Source: Bactericera cockerelli | Taxonomy: Eukaryota; Arthropoda; Insecta; Hemiptera; Triozidae | Direction: 5' to 3' | NCBI GenBank assembly: GCA_024516035.1 | Contig: CM044959.1 | Location: 22,866,884-22,930,883 of the forward strand | Length of the DNA stretch: 64,000 nt | Shown: positions 54,339 through 64,000 of the stretch, in pieces | Numbering within the stretch: the first letter of the stretch is position 1 | Layout: each line of letters begins with the position of its first letter | Position numbers and translations under genes: made by a program | Notes under the pieces: generated by a model | Told to the model about the DNA's origin: nothing | Seen by the model: only the letters and a program-made list of their open reading frames with translations | Database searches by the model: none

Positions 54339-55514
54339 TGAAACAAAGAAAAGGTATAAGTTTGTATATTATAAGTATTAACATTGTGAACGATGGTAAA
54401 CAGACAGTGAAAGAATGACTCAGCAGTTCTACAAGGAGACTAATAACCCCTTAAACAAAAAGGTGTCTCTGATCTACTAACTCCGATATAGTAGTCTCGG
54501 AGATTGATACGAGAGAGTAAAAACAGCGTGCTCGGAAACATCTTTCTCTGGGAGTACTGCGGGAATGGATTGAAACTCTCCCGGAGAATGTTTAACCAAC
54601 TTACTCGGAACCTATCTCGGATCTATGCCCGAGCTAATTCGGGACAAGATCCAAGCTCGTCCCGAGTACATGTTCTCGCAACGTTCTCCGAACGAGATCC
54701 GATACACTGTGGCAACACCGGAAATTGAAAGTAAAATTTGCAAAACATTTTCTAAATCGAGTGAATTCTGCAATTTGAATAAATTAATTAGTTTTCCTGA
54801 GATAATTAGTAAAACTCAAATACATAAAAGGTAAAGATATTTTATACAGTATTTTGAGAAACTACCGTCAATATTATGTGTAATCTCATTCCTAAGATAA
54901 AGTAATTTCGCATCAGTGACTTCTGCTCATCCAAATAAGTGATTTAATAAAACTTGTTTTAAGTAATTTAAGTAATGGTCAATATGTCTGCAAACATAAT
55001 ATCTTTTTAAACTGGACCTAGCATTTAAAATAATTATGATCTATGGAGGAAATCCACATGATATTTTCCACCTGTTTACATGTATTGTGCATCCAATCCA
55101 ACATAGCTTCAACCTGAAGAAACCTATTCCAGCTGCCTCCCTCCTCAAATATATTGAACCTGACATGGGATAAGTGAAAGTGACTACAAATTGATGATTT
55201 AACAATATAATTATATCTAACAATTTCTGATAAAAGTCCAACAAGTTGACTCTTCTAAAGTTCCTACATCATAGTTTTAGGGTGTAACTAAAAAGAAATT
55301 TTTCTCTACTTTAAAAAGTTTACTGTTCTAAAGTGTACCAATTTCCATGCATTAATCATAAGTGAGTTTTACACTCCAATTAGTGGGGTAAGCAATATCT
55401 AAACAATATCTTACATTTTACATTGTTTTATAGTCAAACCAGGATATGTATGTGGAAATGCTGGAGATTAACCTGTTCCAGATATTCCACTTAATCAGAA
55501 TCACACTCTTAACA

Positions 55515-55600
55515 GGTGTCTGACTGGGGGATTTTAAACAGGGAAAAGACCAGTGTTTTGCTAGACAACTATGAACAGAGAACTGACTAGCTAAAGGTTT
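55515..55600 (-). repeat. degenerate 38-bp-unit fragment
   Basis: GACTGGGGGATTTTAAACAG and GGAAAAGACCAG resemble the antisense unit GGCTGGGGGACTATAAACAG plus GGAGTAGACCAG, then a second poorer unit. Confidence 0.55.
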
Positions 55601-55684
55601 TTTAATAGGTTCACATTATTGAAGATTTGACTATACTGTTCCATAATCAATAGATCCTGTGTTCAATTCACAGTTTTTTTTTCT

Positions 55685-55945
55685 TTCAAACAGCAATTCT
55701 GTTCCCTTTAAAAATGAGGCTTTCCTAGCCCTTATCAGGCTAAGTGAGGTTAATGTGGGTAGCTGGGACTATTCCCAGTAAATTCAGTATACAACCCCCA
55801 TTTTTATTTTAAATAAATAAATCTGTTCTCCGAAAAAGTGAGGCTGGTATATCTAGCCCTACTCAGGCTGAGTGAGGTGAATGTGGGTATCTGGTACTAT
55901 TCCCATTAAATTCAGAATGAAATTCCCATCCTCACTATCTCAAAT
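55685..55945 (+). repeat. two adjacent SINE A2 5' fragments
   Basis: TATCAGGCTAAGTGAGGTTA at 55733 and TACTCAGGCTGAGTGAGGTG at 55861, each preceded by a TCTGTTC(C/T)-type block and followed by ACTATTCCCA and AAATTCAG. Confidence 0.75.
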
Positions 55946-56139
55946 CAGGACAGGGGTTTTTCATGAACCAGCTATAACATAAAAAAAAAATATTGTAAGT
56001 TTAGAAGAAGTATTAAGTGTTGCAAATTTAGACAGTTTTTTTACTTGTAATAAGTACATTTTTTACTATAATGTGTTCATTAATTTTAATTTTTAAAACA
56101 GTAGCTTGTATTATTCAAGATTTGACTACTCCCCGTAAT

Positions 56140-56292
56140 CTAAAGATTTTGGTTCATTTTTGTTGTTGTGAAACAGATAATTCTCCTTCTTTAGAAAATA
56201 TGAGGCTGACATGTGTATACACAGCCTTTATCAGGCTGGGTGAGGTTAATGTGGCTACCTGGTACTATTCCCAGTAAATTCAGAATAAAATG
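56140..56292 (+). repeat. SINE A2 5' fragment
   Basis: TATCAGGCTGGGTGAGGTTA and CTACCTGGTACTATTCCCAG as in 55685-55945. Confidence 0.75.
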
Positions 56293-56425
56293 GCCCAACC
56301 CAGGCTCGGTGAGCTTAATGTGGGTAACAGGTTTGTGAGTTTCCTGCAAATGAGGGTAAAACCTCGGTCATGATATGACTATGCAATTGAGGTTAAACCC
56401 ACTTTAATCAAACAAAAAAAAAATC
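56293..56425 (+). repeat. SINE A1 fragment with A-rich tail
   Basis: CCCAGGCTCGGTGAGCTTAA, GTTTGTGAGTTTCCTGCAAA, ATGATATGACTATGCAATTG, AGGTTAAACCCACTTT and an A-run. Confidence 0.8.
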
Positions 56426-57394
56426 TGGAAAACTGTTCTTTTTTTTATGAATGCCATATTATAGTCAAAATTCTCTCTGGGTTCTATTTCCTAATTTCAT
56501 CTCTAATAATCTCAACTTCTGTTCTGGTAGTCTTTGTCTTCGGGCAGCCTGCTGCTGGGCAGGAAGATGGCATTTCAGCACATCTCTCTCTTAATTACCT
56601 ATATGTATAATAGATTTAGATTAATTAAGTCCACTTGGCTTAATTTATCTGCTGATTCTATGTATTATATTCTGTTTGTTTCATGTTTTTGTTTGTTACA
56701 TATTTTTGCTTTTAATTCTTTTACCATGAAAATGGAAAAATATAAAACTGAAAAACACAAATTGTCTTCTTATTTATTAATGTTAGCATTTCATGAACAG
56801 CTTTTCATCATTGTAGAACCAAATTGCCTTGAAATAGTATATTTTTCATCAAATCCAAATTAATTTTAAAAATTTCCTGTGAAATCACAATTTTCAATTT
56901 TTTCCGGGCAATGGCGGTGGTATGAAATTCAATATGGAGCCCCTTAATTATTAAGTAGGTATTCAATTTCCAAAACCTTGTAAAAATAAGCTTAATAAAA
57001 TGCTCAGGGGGAGGAAATAGTAAGCTTATAAAAGTGTTTCTAAAATGTTAAGCCTTGTCAAAATAAGCTTTATAAAATGTTTGAATCTTGTCAAAATAAG
57101 TGTTTTTAAAATCTTTTTAAACACTTTCTGTGCCGTCTGGGTAGTCTGCTGTGACTAAAGATAGAGATACTTTTAAGATGTGAACTTATGTGATACTTTT
57201 ATTTTCATGTCAATTTTTTTTCTAATGTTTCTAAATTGATTGCATAAATATATTGATACCTTAGATTCCTTGGGTCAAATAAGCATGGATTATCTCTATC
57301 AACTAGGGGTCAGAAATGGACCCTAACTGAGTTAGAACTGACTTAAACTCGAAAAATTAATATTAAAAATTGAATTCGTATCCTATGTCCTATA

Positions 57395-57560
57395 CATATG
57401 TCCTAACTAAAGGGCGGGGTTATTGGTTATTGCCTATGGCAATCTCTTTATTCCAATTGTTTCTAGTCTCTTATTGGGATTTTTCATTCTTTAAGGTGTA
57501 TTCTTCTTTTATTTTTGTTTTGTTCTTAATTATTTTATTTTAAATTTCACAATAAAAAAA
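57395..57560 (-). repeat. non-LTR 3'-end family copy
   Basis: CATATGTCCTAACTAAAGGG and CGGGGTTATTGGTTATTGCC then TATGGCAATCTCTTTA are the antisense of 62885-62935, with a 7-bp duplication (TTATTGG/TTATTGC). Confidence 0.55.
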
Positions 57561-57650
57561 ATGTTCTATTATAAAAATGTATCGTATTATTTTTAGGTGG
57601 TTTTACAGCTAAAATTCCCAGGGTATTTAAAACGGTCTGTGGTCTAGAAG

Positions 57651-57795
57651 AGACAGTCCCCGAGAATGTTCTCGGAGACGGTTCCGAGAAGGCTCGGAGA
57701 CAGTCCCCGAGAATGTTCTCGGAGACGGTTCCGAGAAGGCTCGGAGACGGTCCCCGAGAATGATCTCGGAGACAGTTCCCGAGACCGATCTTGGA
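57651..57795. repeat. 47-bp tandem repeat inside the 3.5-kb transposon
   Basis: CAGTCCCCGAGAATGTTCTC units at 57654, 57701 and 57748 (47 bp apart), each made of inverted CCGAG/CTCGG motifs. Confidence 0.85.
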
Positions 57796-58036
57796 GCAAT
57801 CTCGAGCACCAGCAATCGACGCTACGGTGCGGACGTAGACTGTCCCGGAGCAGTCTCCGAATGGTCTCCTAGATGTCTCCGATATCATTTTTTGGGATCC
57901 GAGACAGGACGATACAATCTCGTTCCTAGATCTCGGAGATGGTTCCGAGACTGTTTTTTGTTTAAGGGGAATTGACAAGGGCCTCCAGAACCAAGCTAAT
58001 GCTAGTCTACTCCCTGTTTATAGTCCCCCAGCCAAA

Positions 58037-58835
58037 CTTATGTAAGAAAATCTTACAAAAGAAAAAGAATAATAATACAATAAAATTGTAAGACCAATAA
58101 GATTGGAAAAAAATACTGCAAAGAAAAAGCCATATTGAAAGTGCTCCCTCTTGATAGAAGGCACTTGATATAACTATGTTCATACATTCAATTACTCTCA
58201 TTAGTATAGCCTTGTATTATGTTGTGGAAGTGTATAGATATATAGTTACCTATACCTTCTCAATTATCACATGGTACCTATACTGATAAAAAAACTGATT
58301 AAAGTAAATTTTCCAGATTTTTTTTTAAACATCTTTAGAAAACTGTTACAATTAGGAGAGACTTTAGATGTCTATAGCTCTAGATGTGTTGGCTCTTACT
58401 TTCTATTCTTTATTGTACGTGTCCAAGAGTCCATAGCGTAGAATTCAAGTCTCAAAATGACCTATTAAGTCAGAAAGACGTTGATCCTAGAGATCCAATT
58501 TACAGAGAGCAGACAGTATAATTTTCGCAGTATTGCAATTGCAGTGCATATACCTCGCGCGATTGCAAATAAATTGCATGCCTAAAAGATGAAAAAAAAA
58601 TAATATGAAAATGTTTCTATAATTGCCTACGCTAAAATCTACATAATTATTATCATGTTTATAAAACTTGCACATAATTATTTATTGTTATTATCGCCCT
58701 AATATATTGTAAGATTCAGCAGTCTGAAGTAATAGCAGAGCATGGAACGTTTTGGCACACGGTCAAATTTGGAACACGCGTTCTTTTCCTTCTGTCCAAG
58801 CTCGTTGTTTATGTTGTATTGTTGTGGAATGTACA
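58037..58835. other. no gene seen
   Basis: AT-rich unique sequence. Confidence 0.4.
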
Positions 58836-58886
58836 CTACCTAGTCTATGACTGTAGTAACTAAAATGCTATCTATGACTGTAGTAT

Positions 58887-58890
58887 ACAT
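58887..58890. repeat. target-site duplication ACAT (left)
   Basis: ACAT is repeated at 59904-59907. Joining the flanks restores the uninterrupted GTATACATATACAATG seen next door at about 59931-59946. Confidence 0.85.
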
Positions 58891-59903
58891 GAGGAGCTTT
58901 TTTTTCAGACCGTGATTAGTCACACAGATGCAAGATTTGGGAAATTGAATTTTTTTAGTTACAAGTGTATTGTTAGACTTGGAAAAGTGAAAAAAGTATC
59001 AAATGAAAGCTCAAAAAAACAGAAAAATAAATTAAATTGATTATATTTGAGCTTATAAACCTAAATTCTGAAATTTCAAGTTTTATTTTGGACTAATCAT
59101 GGTTTGACAGGAATGAGTGGACTAATCGCGGTTGGAAAAAAATGAGCTGGGACTAATCACTGTTTGAAAAATAAGAAATATTACCCATGTCATTTTCATT
59201 TTTATAATGCCAGCATTTTTTGTAGCACTGTTGGTAAAGCGATGGACTCCCAAGCCGGTGGTCTCAAGTTTGAGCTCATCCTTATATTATTATGACTACC
59301 TATCTGTCCAGACTTCTATTATGATAATCAGATTAACACAAATCAGAAAAAAATACAAAAGAAATTAAATTAAAAGGCTTTATTAGCTTTGAACAAAGTA
59401 AAAAGACAGCTATATTTTGAGTTGTTTTAAGAAAAGGTACAAGAAATCAATTTGATCTAATCTAGCTTCAATTTGTTCCACATTTAATTATAGGTATGAG
59501 TCCGTATGAGGATAGACCAAAAATTAAACTTTTAGTCCTACTTCATCTTCCAGACTTTCACAAATGACTTCTTCCTCAGAGTCATTGGAAATACTTTCAG
59601 TTTGGAGGATACTTTTGTACCAACCAAACTGATTCTGTTCATCTTTACATCGCGTGACCTTGAAATAATAGAGTGTTCTGATTGGTTGTTGGGACTAATC
59701 ACGGTATGATACACAGTACTTGGTTGACTAAACACGTTCTGAAAAAAAACTCTTTTTTCAATGGAGATTTAATGTGGGATATATTACGGTTTGATAGATA
59801 TTTTTTTTATTTGCAAATTAAGCTTTGCAAGACGAACAATTTGGTGTAGGTAACTCATTTTTTTCCAATTTTGGACTAATCACGGTCTGAAAAAAAGCTC
59901 CTC
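58891..59903. mobile_element. 1,013-bp TIR element with GACTAATCACGG motif array
   Basis: The left end GAGGAGCTTTTTTTTCAGAC and its inverted copy ending at 59903 form a TIR of about 31 bp that extends through CGTGATTAGTC. Further GACTAATC(A/G)CGG-type motifs lie near 59092, 59121, 59153, 59693 and 59874, and a diverged one near 59783. A 4-bp ACAT duplication flanks it. No transposase frame. Four-bp duplications occur in several superfamilies (for example Sola, Ginger, CMC), so it stays unclassified. A tRNA-like piece at about 59225-59345 sits inside. Confidence 0.85.
59225..59345 (+). repeat. tRNA-like SINE fragment inside the 1-kb element
   Basis: TGTTGGTAAAGCGATGGACT, CCGGTGGTCTCAAGTTTGAG and AGATTAACACAAATCAG resemble family E order (head, box B-like, GATTAACACAAAT). 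Confidence 0.5.
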
Positions 59904-60344
59904 ACATATACAATGCTATCTATGACTGTAGTATACATATACAATGCTATCTATGACTGTAGTATATACAATGCTATCTGCTCGAGTGCACTACTCTATG
60001 ACTGTAGTATATACAATTCTATCTGCTCGAGTACACTACTCTATGACTGTAGTAAATACACTGCTATCTATGACTGTAGTATATACAATGCTATCAGCTC
60101 GAGTACACTACATTATGACTACCATGGACATTGCTACAACACGAGCAGATAGTAATGTCTCACGAGAAAAACACTACATGTCTCAAAATTACAAGATAAT
60201 TTTATATGAGATATTTATTATGACTTTATTTGATATCTTCACAGCAAATAATACACTGTACTAAATATCATTTATTGAGGGTAGTAGCAAAATTGTAGCT
60301 ATCTTGCTGGGGAGCGTTGGACAGATACGGTAATAGCCCATGTC

Positions 60345-60460
60345 AGGCCAAAGGCAATAACACAAATCATTGACGACCTTGGAAGGGTTATCCAGCTGTG
60401 GAAGTAAGTGTATCAGAACCAACTGCAACCTCAACTATGAGGAAGAGGTTGAACAAAAGC
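60345..60460 (+). repeat. SINE A2 3' half, left arm of an inverted pair
   Basis: CAATAACACAAATCATTGAC, GTATCAGAACCAACTGCAAC and GAGGTTGAACAAAAGCCG. Confidence 0.7.
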
Positions 60461-60764
60461 CGCGTTTTTCTTTTGGATTAAAAAAAATCCAGGTTCGGTT
60501 TTTTTCTAATTATTTCCATTTCCTTCCCAGTTTAAAAATACGTTTTGGTACTTTTACCGAAAGATAAACAATGGAAAAAAGGAAACAAACCAGGAATAAA
60601 GAATTGGAAGCAATAATTTTATAAATCCATTTTGGTTAACCAAACTGGAAGAAGATTTCTCCTCCTTTTGTTTTTTTCCAAAAGAAAAATGAATTTCTTC
60701 CAATTCGTCCATTTGAATCCACTTTGGTTAGAAAGAAAAATACGGCTAAAGTTGACCCCAAGGA
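60461..60764. other. spacer between inverted SINE copies
   Basis: Contains two related GGAAGAAG/CTTCTTCC-rich phrases and two AACCAAA-type inverted phrases. No gene. Confidence 0.4.
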
Positions 60765-60905
60765 GGAACAATGACGACCCCTACTTGGGTTTTGCCATTG
60801 TTCAACCTCTGTCGCATGTTTGAGGTTGGTTGGTTTTGATACTCTTACTTCCTGACACCAACACTGTTAAGGGCGCCAATGGTTTTGTCACAACCAAGAG
60901 CGCGA
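60765..60905 (-). repeat. SINE A2 3' half, right arm of an inverted pair
   Basis: On plus: CTTGGGTTTTGCCATTGTTC, AACCTCTGTCGCATGTTTGA, GGTTGGTTGGTTTTGATACT and CTGACACCAACACTGTTAAG, the antisense of the A2 3' half. Confidence 0.75.
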
Positions 60906-61072
60906 GGCAATGTAATGAAAATATGAATTTTGAATTATTGCATAATCAATAATTTGAGATCTTCATTTCCTCTGTAATATTTTGTATCCAATCATGTTGT
61001 ATTTTTGAGGGTATGTTCAATATATTTTTTTAAAGAACTATCTGTATTTGGACCATATAAGCATCATTTTAA

Positions 61073-61303
61073 GTAACGTTGCGCTGGCTAAGAAATGCGT
61101 CACAATGTATTATGTAAAATGAACATTCAAATTCTAATTCTCGTGACGCTGGCTTTTCCCGGCCCCACTCAGGCTGGGTGAGGTCAATGTGAGTAGCAGG
61201 TTTGTGAGTTTCCTGCGAATGGAGGGTAAAACCCCCGTCGTGATATGACCATGGCAGTTGAAAGCGACGTTAAACCCCACTTAAAAAAAAAAAAAAAAAA
61301 AAA
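61073..61303 (+). mobile_element. SINE family A, A1 form, near complete with poly-A tail
   Basis: A degraded 5S-like AAGTAACGTTGCGCTGGCTA is followed by TCTCGTGACGCTGGCTTTTC, CCACTCAGGCTGGGTGAGGT, GTTTGTGAGTTTCCTGCGAA, TGGAGGGTAAAACCCCCGTC, GTGATATGACCATGGCAGTT and GAAAGCGACGTTAAACCCC, then 21 A residues (61283-61303). The intact tail suggests it is the youngest A1 copy here. Confidence 0.85.
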
Positions 61304-61379
61304 CCCTATAGCCTATGGGGACCTAAAGATGACTTCTCTTATCTTATGTAACCTCTAATAGCCTGATGTGAGGTCTCAA

Positions 61380-61700
61380 AATAATAAAAATAACACTCTT
61401 TAGTCTAAGGTAACCACCAGGCGAGGTGAATATGCTCAAAGCATTTTCTACCACCTAACCCTCAGAGTCTTATTATTATTTTTTTTTTTTTTAATTTATT
61501 TATTTATTTAATAACAGGATACATATACAAAGGTATTTTTCCTAAGCTAAAGCTTCTAAGAAATGTGGTCACAAAGTCAAATTATGTGGTCACAAAGTCA
61601 AATTCATGAGTTAAAATTCATGCACTGGGTGGGATTCGAACCAACGGATCCCTACGCTACCTAGATTACCAGACTAGCGCGTAAACCAATTGACCAGTGA
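61380..61700 (-). repeat. SINE family C
   Basis: GGTAACCACCAGGCGAGGTG, GCTCAAAGCATTTTCTACCA, GGGATTCGAACCAACGGATC and TACGCTACCTAGATTACC. A T-rich insertion of about 80 bp lies in the middle, and a short TATGTGGTCACAAAGTCAAA duplication. Confidence 0.8.
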
Positions 61701-61747
61701 AAGTTATCTCTCAGTTTGATAAACTATCTGATCAGTTTGATCAACTA

Positions 61748-61816
61748 GTAGCTTTTACCTGGATAAGAGGAATAAACTCCCCGGTGATTCTACATAATTA
61801 TCTAAGTTCAACTGTA
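61748..61816. mobile_element. pogo-like terminus pair, short
   Basis: CCTGGATAAGAGGAATAAAC on the left, and on minus TACAGTTGAACTTAGATAA on the right, as in the relics at 9452 and 18608. Confidence 0.35.
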
Positions 61817-62879
61817 TTAGAAATATTTAATAAAATCGGAATTCATATTTTAAATAGTTAACCTTATTAATTATTAAAACAACTTGTAAAATTTATAAGA
61901 GGTCCACGTTCTAGAGCCTATAAAAACCCTGCCTAACGGCTTCATAAAAAATCGCCGACATGAACTTGAGTCGTCAGCAAAAATCTTGCAGAGAATCCAC
62001 AGCTTAACATATTGCTGAATGTTCTCTATGTTTGTACACTTTGTGAAACAATTTATAAAAGCTTCTGGGCGCTGCCGCCTTATCTCGGAATAATTTATTT
62101 TGATTAATTAGACGTTACATACGTTGGTATGGGCGTATCAGGGGAGATCTTATGGCGTTACAAACATAACTTCAAACTTATCGTCATAATGCACTGGACC
62201 TGGTGACAAGATCTGATTTTGGAAATTCTGCAACCTATGTTTCTATTTATTTATGAATAATAATACTTATTCAAGTCAATCAAAGAAATCTCAGAAAGTT
62301 AGGAGTAGAACCTCGGTACCTAAATTTTAACATTTTTAACGATTGTCATATTTGTCTTGGCTGTAGATATGGCTCCATAGTTATATGACTTAAAATTGAA
62401 TGCAACTAGAACAAAAATAACTATAAATGTCAGGATGTTGTTTGAAAATTTCTAGAACCTCCAGGTTTCTCTCCATACACATCGCTCCTGCCATAAGCAC
62501 ACATTCATTATTATTATTATTATTGATATTATTATTTCGTATAAATAGGAAAGCTGCAAAGCTAAAACATCAGAGGGTTACTCAACGTCAGAAGAACGAG
62601 GAAGAAGGGTTGAGTATAGGGAGGAGGAGGAGGAGGTGATAGAGAGATACAGAAAAGAAGACCATGTTGATAAGGAGAGCGCGAGAGGAAAGAACATTCA
62701 CAGAATGGAATTGAATACAACAGTAACCCAATTTATAGGTAAATTTATCTACATGAATTAAAAATATATTGGATTTATAAATCCCTTGCAATATTTTTTT
62801 GGTGCTGAGAGATGAAGTTGAGCTGAGATGAAAAAGAAAAAACAGTTGAAAATTATTAAATTCTTGAAAACTATTAAAG
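61817..62879. other. no gene seen
   Basis: AT-rich, with an (ATT)n run at about 62504-62525 and a GA/GGA-rich patch at 62590-62645. A minus-strand frame at 62588-62908 crosses both and is unsupported. Confidence 0.4.
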
Positions 62880-63030
62880 TGTTGGGTGTAAGAGATTGCC
62901 ATAGGCAATAACCCCGCCCTTTAGTTAGAACATATATTCCATTTTATTTTTTTTAATTTTTATGATAATGATTTTTATTGTACATACATACATATGTCCT
63001 TATAATTAATAAAGCATTTAATAATAATAA
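62880..63030 (+). repeat. 3' end of a non-LTR retrotransposon, (TAA)n tail
   Basis: AGATTGCCATAGGCAATAAC, CCCGCCCTTTAGTTAGAACA, then CATATGTCCTTATAATTAAT, AAAGCATTTAATAATAATA. TTGCCATAGGCAA is a near palindrome. This copy is the reference for those at 22285, 36255, 37440 and 57395. Coding sequence is absent. Confidence 0.6.
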
Positions 63031-63162
63031 TATCTAATAATAATAAATTATAGATAATTTATTTATTATCTTTTAGTTACTGATTGCCAGTTGGTACCTA
63101 TCTAATAAAAATGCATTTGGCAAAGCCCCAAGAGGTTCGTATCTATAGTGGTTTTGACTTAC

Positions 63163-63204
63163 CCTCCAGCAGCCAGGATCATCTGCATCCTCAATCATAA
63201 CTTC
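63163..63204 (-). CDS. candidate 42-nt microexon
   Basis: On minus, GCGTTTGTATCCTAG precedes and TGGAGG|GTAAGTC follows. The 42 nt (14 codons) read EVMIEDADDPGCWR in phase 0; the other phases have stops. The acidic peptide, the multiple-of-three length and the excellent donor are plausible for a regulated microexon. A short upstream CAAAATGGCGGCG start codon context lies just before the acceptor, so a 5'-untranslated exon is an alternative. Confidence 0.35.
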
Positions 63205-64000
63205 CTAGGATACAAACGCCGCCATTTTGTAGAACCTCCTGTAGATGTGTTTTGTCATGTCCATTAAATTTGCTTAAAAGTATTTGAAAAAAACTTTGAT
63301 ACCAAAAGTCCACTAAATTAGTATTATGATCACCAAGGATAATGTTTTCACGTACCTAGCTTATATCATATTTTATACTATTTTTATAGTAACCATTATT
63401 CTGTATTGTTTATGTTTAGATACTGAACGTTTTAAAGACCAAATACGGAAGATACCTATGACTTGATGGTTTTCTTTAATGTGGAAATCATCATTTATTA
63501 ATTTTGTTGACTTTAGATAAAATCATCTTGATTTCAGTGATTCAAACAATATTAAAATATTAAATTAAATAATTAAATATAAAATATTGAATTAAATAAT
63601 ATTGAATTAAATGTTTCATTTTCCTGTGAGGGTAAATTCTTTTAATTATAGCTTCGTGAAATTATAGGTTTTTCTCTTAGCTATGTACAAGTACATAATT
63701 AAGCTAAAATTCCTAAGGAGAACCATAATAATGCACGACTTTTTGTTGTTGCTTTCCTGTACCTAAGGAGCAGTTGTTGTCTTTTAGGGGCTCTTGTACC
63801 AAACAACTATATGAATGACATTACTGAACGACTCGTTTTTGTTCTTCAAAATTGTCAAGTTTTTAAAACACAGAAAAAAACCGCTGATTTACTAATGAAA
63901 AATAACGAAAATGGATTCTGAAATTGAAATAAAAATATGCGACCTCTGATGTGTAAATCTATTGACGTCACCCTACATCAAGGGAAAAATAATATCTAGG
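63205..64000. other. no feature seen
   Basis: AT-rich to the window end, with short ATTAAAT repetition at about 63550-63610. Confidence 0.4.

Larger units (their letters stand above)
54447..57969. mobile_element. 3.5-kb non-autonomous TIR transposon with CTCGGAGA motif arrays
   Basis: Both ends start CCCCTTAAACAAAAA when read inward, followed by a GTCTC(T/G)GA phrase. The outer about 280 bp on the left and about 330 bp on the right are packed with CTCGG/CCGAG motifs in both orientations. The right side includes a 47-bp tandem repeat (57654, 57701, 57748). Host sequence implies a 2-3-bp duplication (AA, or TAA with one change). The interior carries SINE A copies, a pogo-like terminus at about 55430, a degenerate 38-bp-unit copy and a non-LTR 3' end, but no transposase. 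Superfamily unknown. The minus-strand frame 57547-57978 is a motif artefact. Confidence 0.8.
54384..58036 (+). repeat. 38-bp-unit repeat element, 1-unit copy split by a transposon
   Basis: The left half, ending GGAGACTAATAA at 54446, and the right half, starting AATTGACAAGGGCCTCCAGA at 57970, join to give the leader seen uninterrupted at 46235-46362. One 38-bp unit follows at 57999-58036. Confidence 0.85.
58836..60125. repeat. 45-bp minisatellite split by a transposon
   Basis: Units of CTATGACTGTAGTATATACA plus ATGCTATCTGCTCGAGTACACTAC type sequence. Starts at 59951, 59996 and 60041 are 45 bp apart, and one 27-bp unit lacks the CTCGAG part. Two units lie before 58891 and the rest after 59907, so the array predates the insertion. 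Confidence 0.85.

Noticed and set aside
57547..57978. 143-codon minus-strand frame rich in Ser/Arg/Glu/Pro
   Set aside because: Produced by the CTCGG/CCGAG motif array of the transposon end.
59913..60264. Tyr/Cys-rich repeat frames
   Set aside because: By-products of the 45-bp minisatellite.

Overview
This is a eukaryotic, AT-rich, gene-poor window that looks like arthropod (probably insect) DNA. The evidence is its Pol III-derived SINEs, degenerate non-LTR retrotransposons, small terminal-inverted-repeat (TIR) transposons, several minisatellites and long CT/GA microsatellites, with no intact long gene. A hemipteran would fit, but nothing in the sequence proves the species. There are no bacterial-style operons, rRNA genes, intact tRNA genes or CRISPR arrays. 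The reading that fits best is intronic or intergenic DNA carrying a few small isolated exons.

Region by region. 1-5 kb: SINE pieces, a 30-bp tandem repeat, an ~820-bp pyrimidine-rich satellite and a compact exon candidate at 4741-4863 (+). 5-14 kb: non-LTR and pogo-like relics, a 166-bp hairpin MITE, a decayed repetitive protein-coding element at 10834-11621, and a complete tRNA-derived SINE at 13900-14204 with 14-bp target-site duplications. 14-32 kb: a GC-rich island, 5S-rRNA-like and tRNA-like SINEs, inverted repeats, and a minus-strand recursive-splice-like site at 29230. 32.0-34.2 kb: a 36-bp minisatellite present as a short and an expanded array inside a tandem duplication. 36-42 kb: non-LTR relics, a 29-bp minisatellite, an RTE-like relic. 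42.7-43.4 kb: the most gene-like segment, a 237-nt minus-strand exon candidate whose 5' splice site lies inside a 53-bp tandem repeat, so that the donor is repeated about eight times. 44-64 kb: more SINEs, a 3.5-kb TIR element splitting an older repeat, a 1-kb TIR element with an ACAT duplication, a 161-bp MITE with 9-bp duplications, a second recursive-splice-like site at 54338 (-), and exon candidates at 51295-51495 (+) and 63163-63204 (-).

The exon candidates are called from splice signals, open phase and base composition only. No product was recognised, and it cannot be shown that they belong to one gene. Minus-strand signals at 16.1, 29.2, 29.6, 43.2, 54.3 and 63.2 kb would be compatible with one large minus-strand gene with very long introns. 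The plus-strand candidates at 4.7 and 51.3 kb would then be separate. Transposon calls rest on repeat copies compared within this window, inverted termini, target-site duplications and remembered family motifs.
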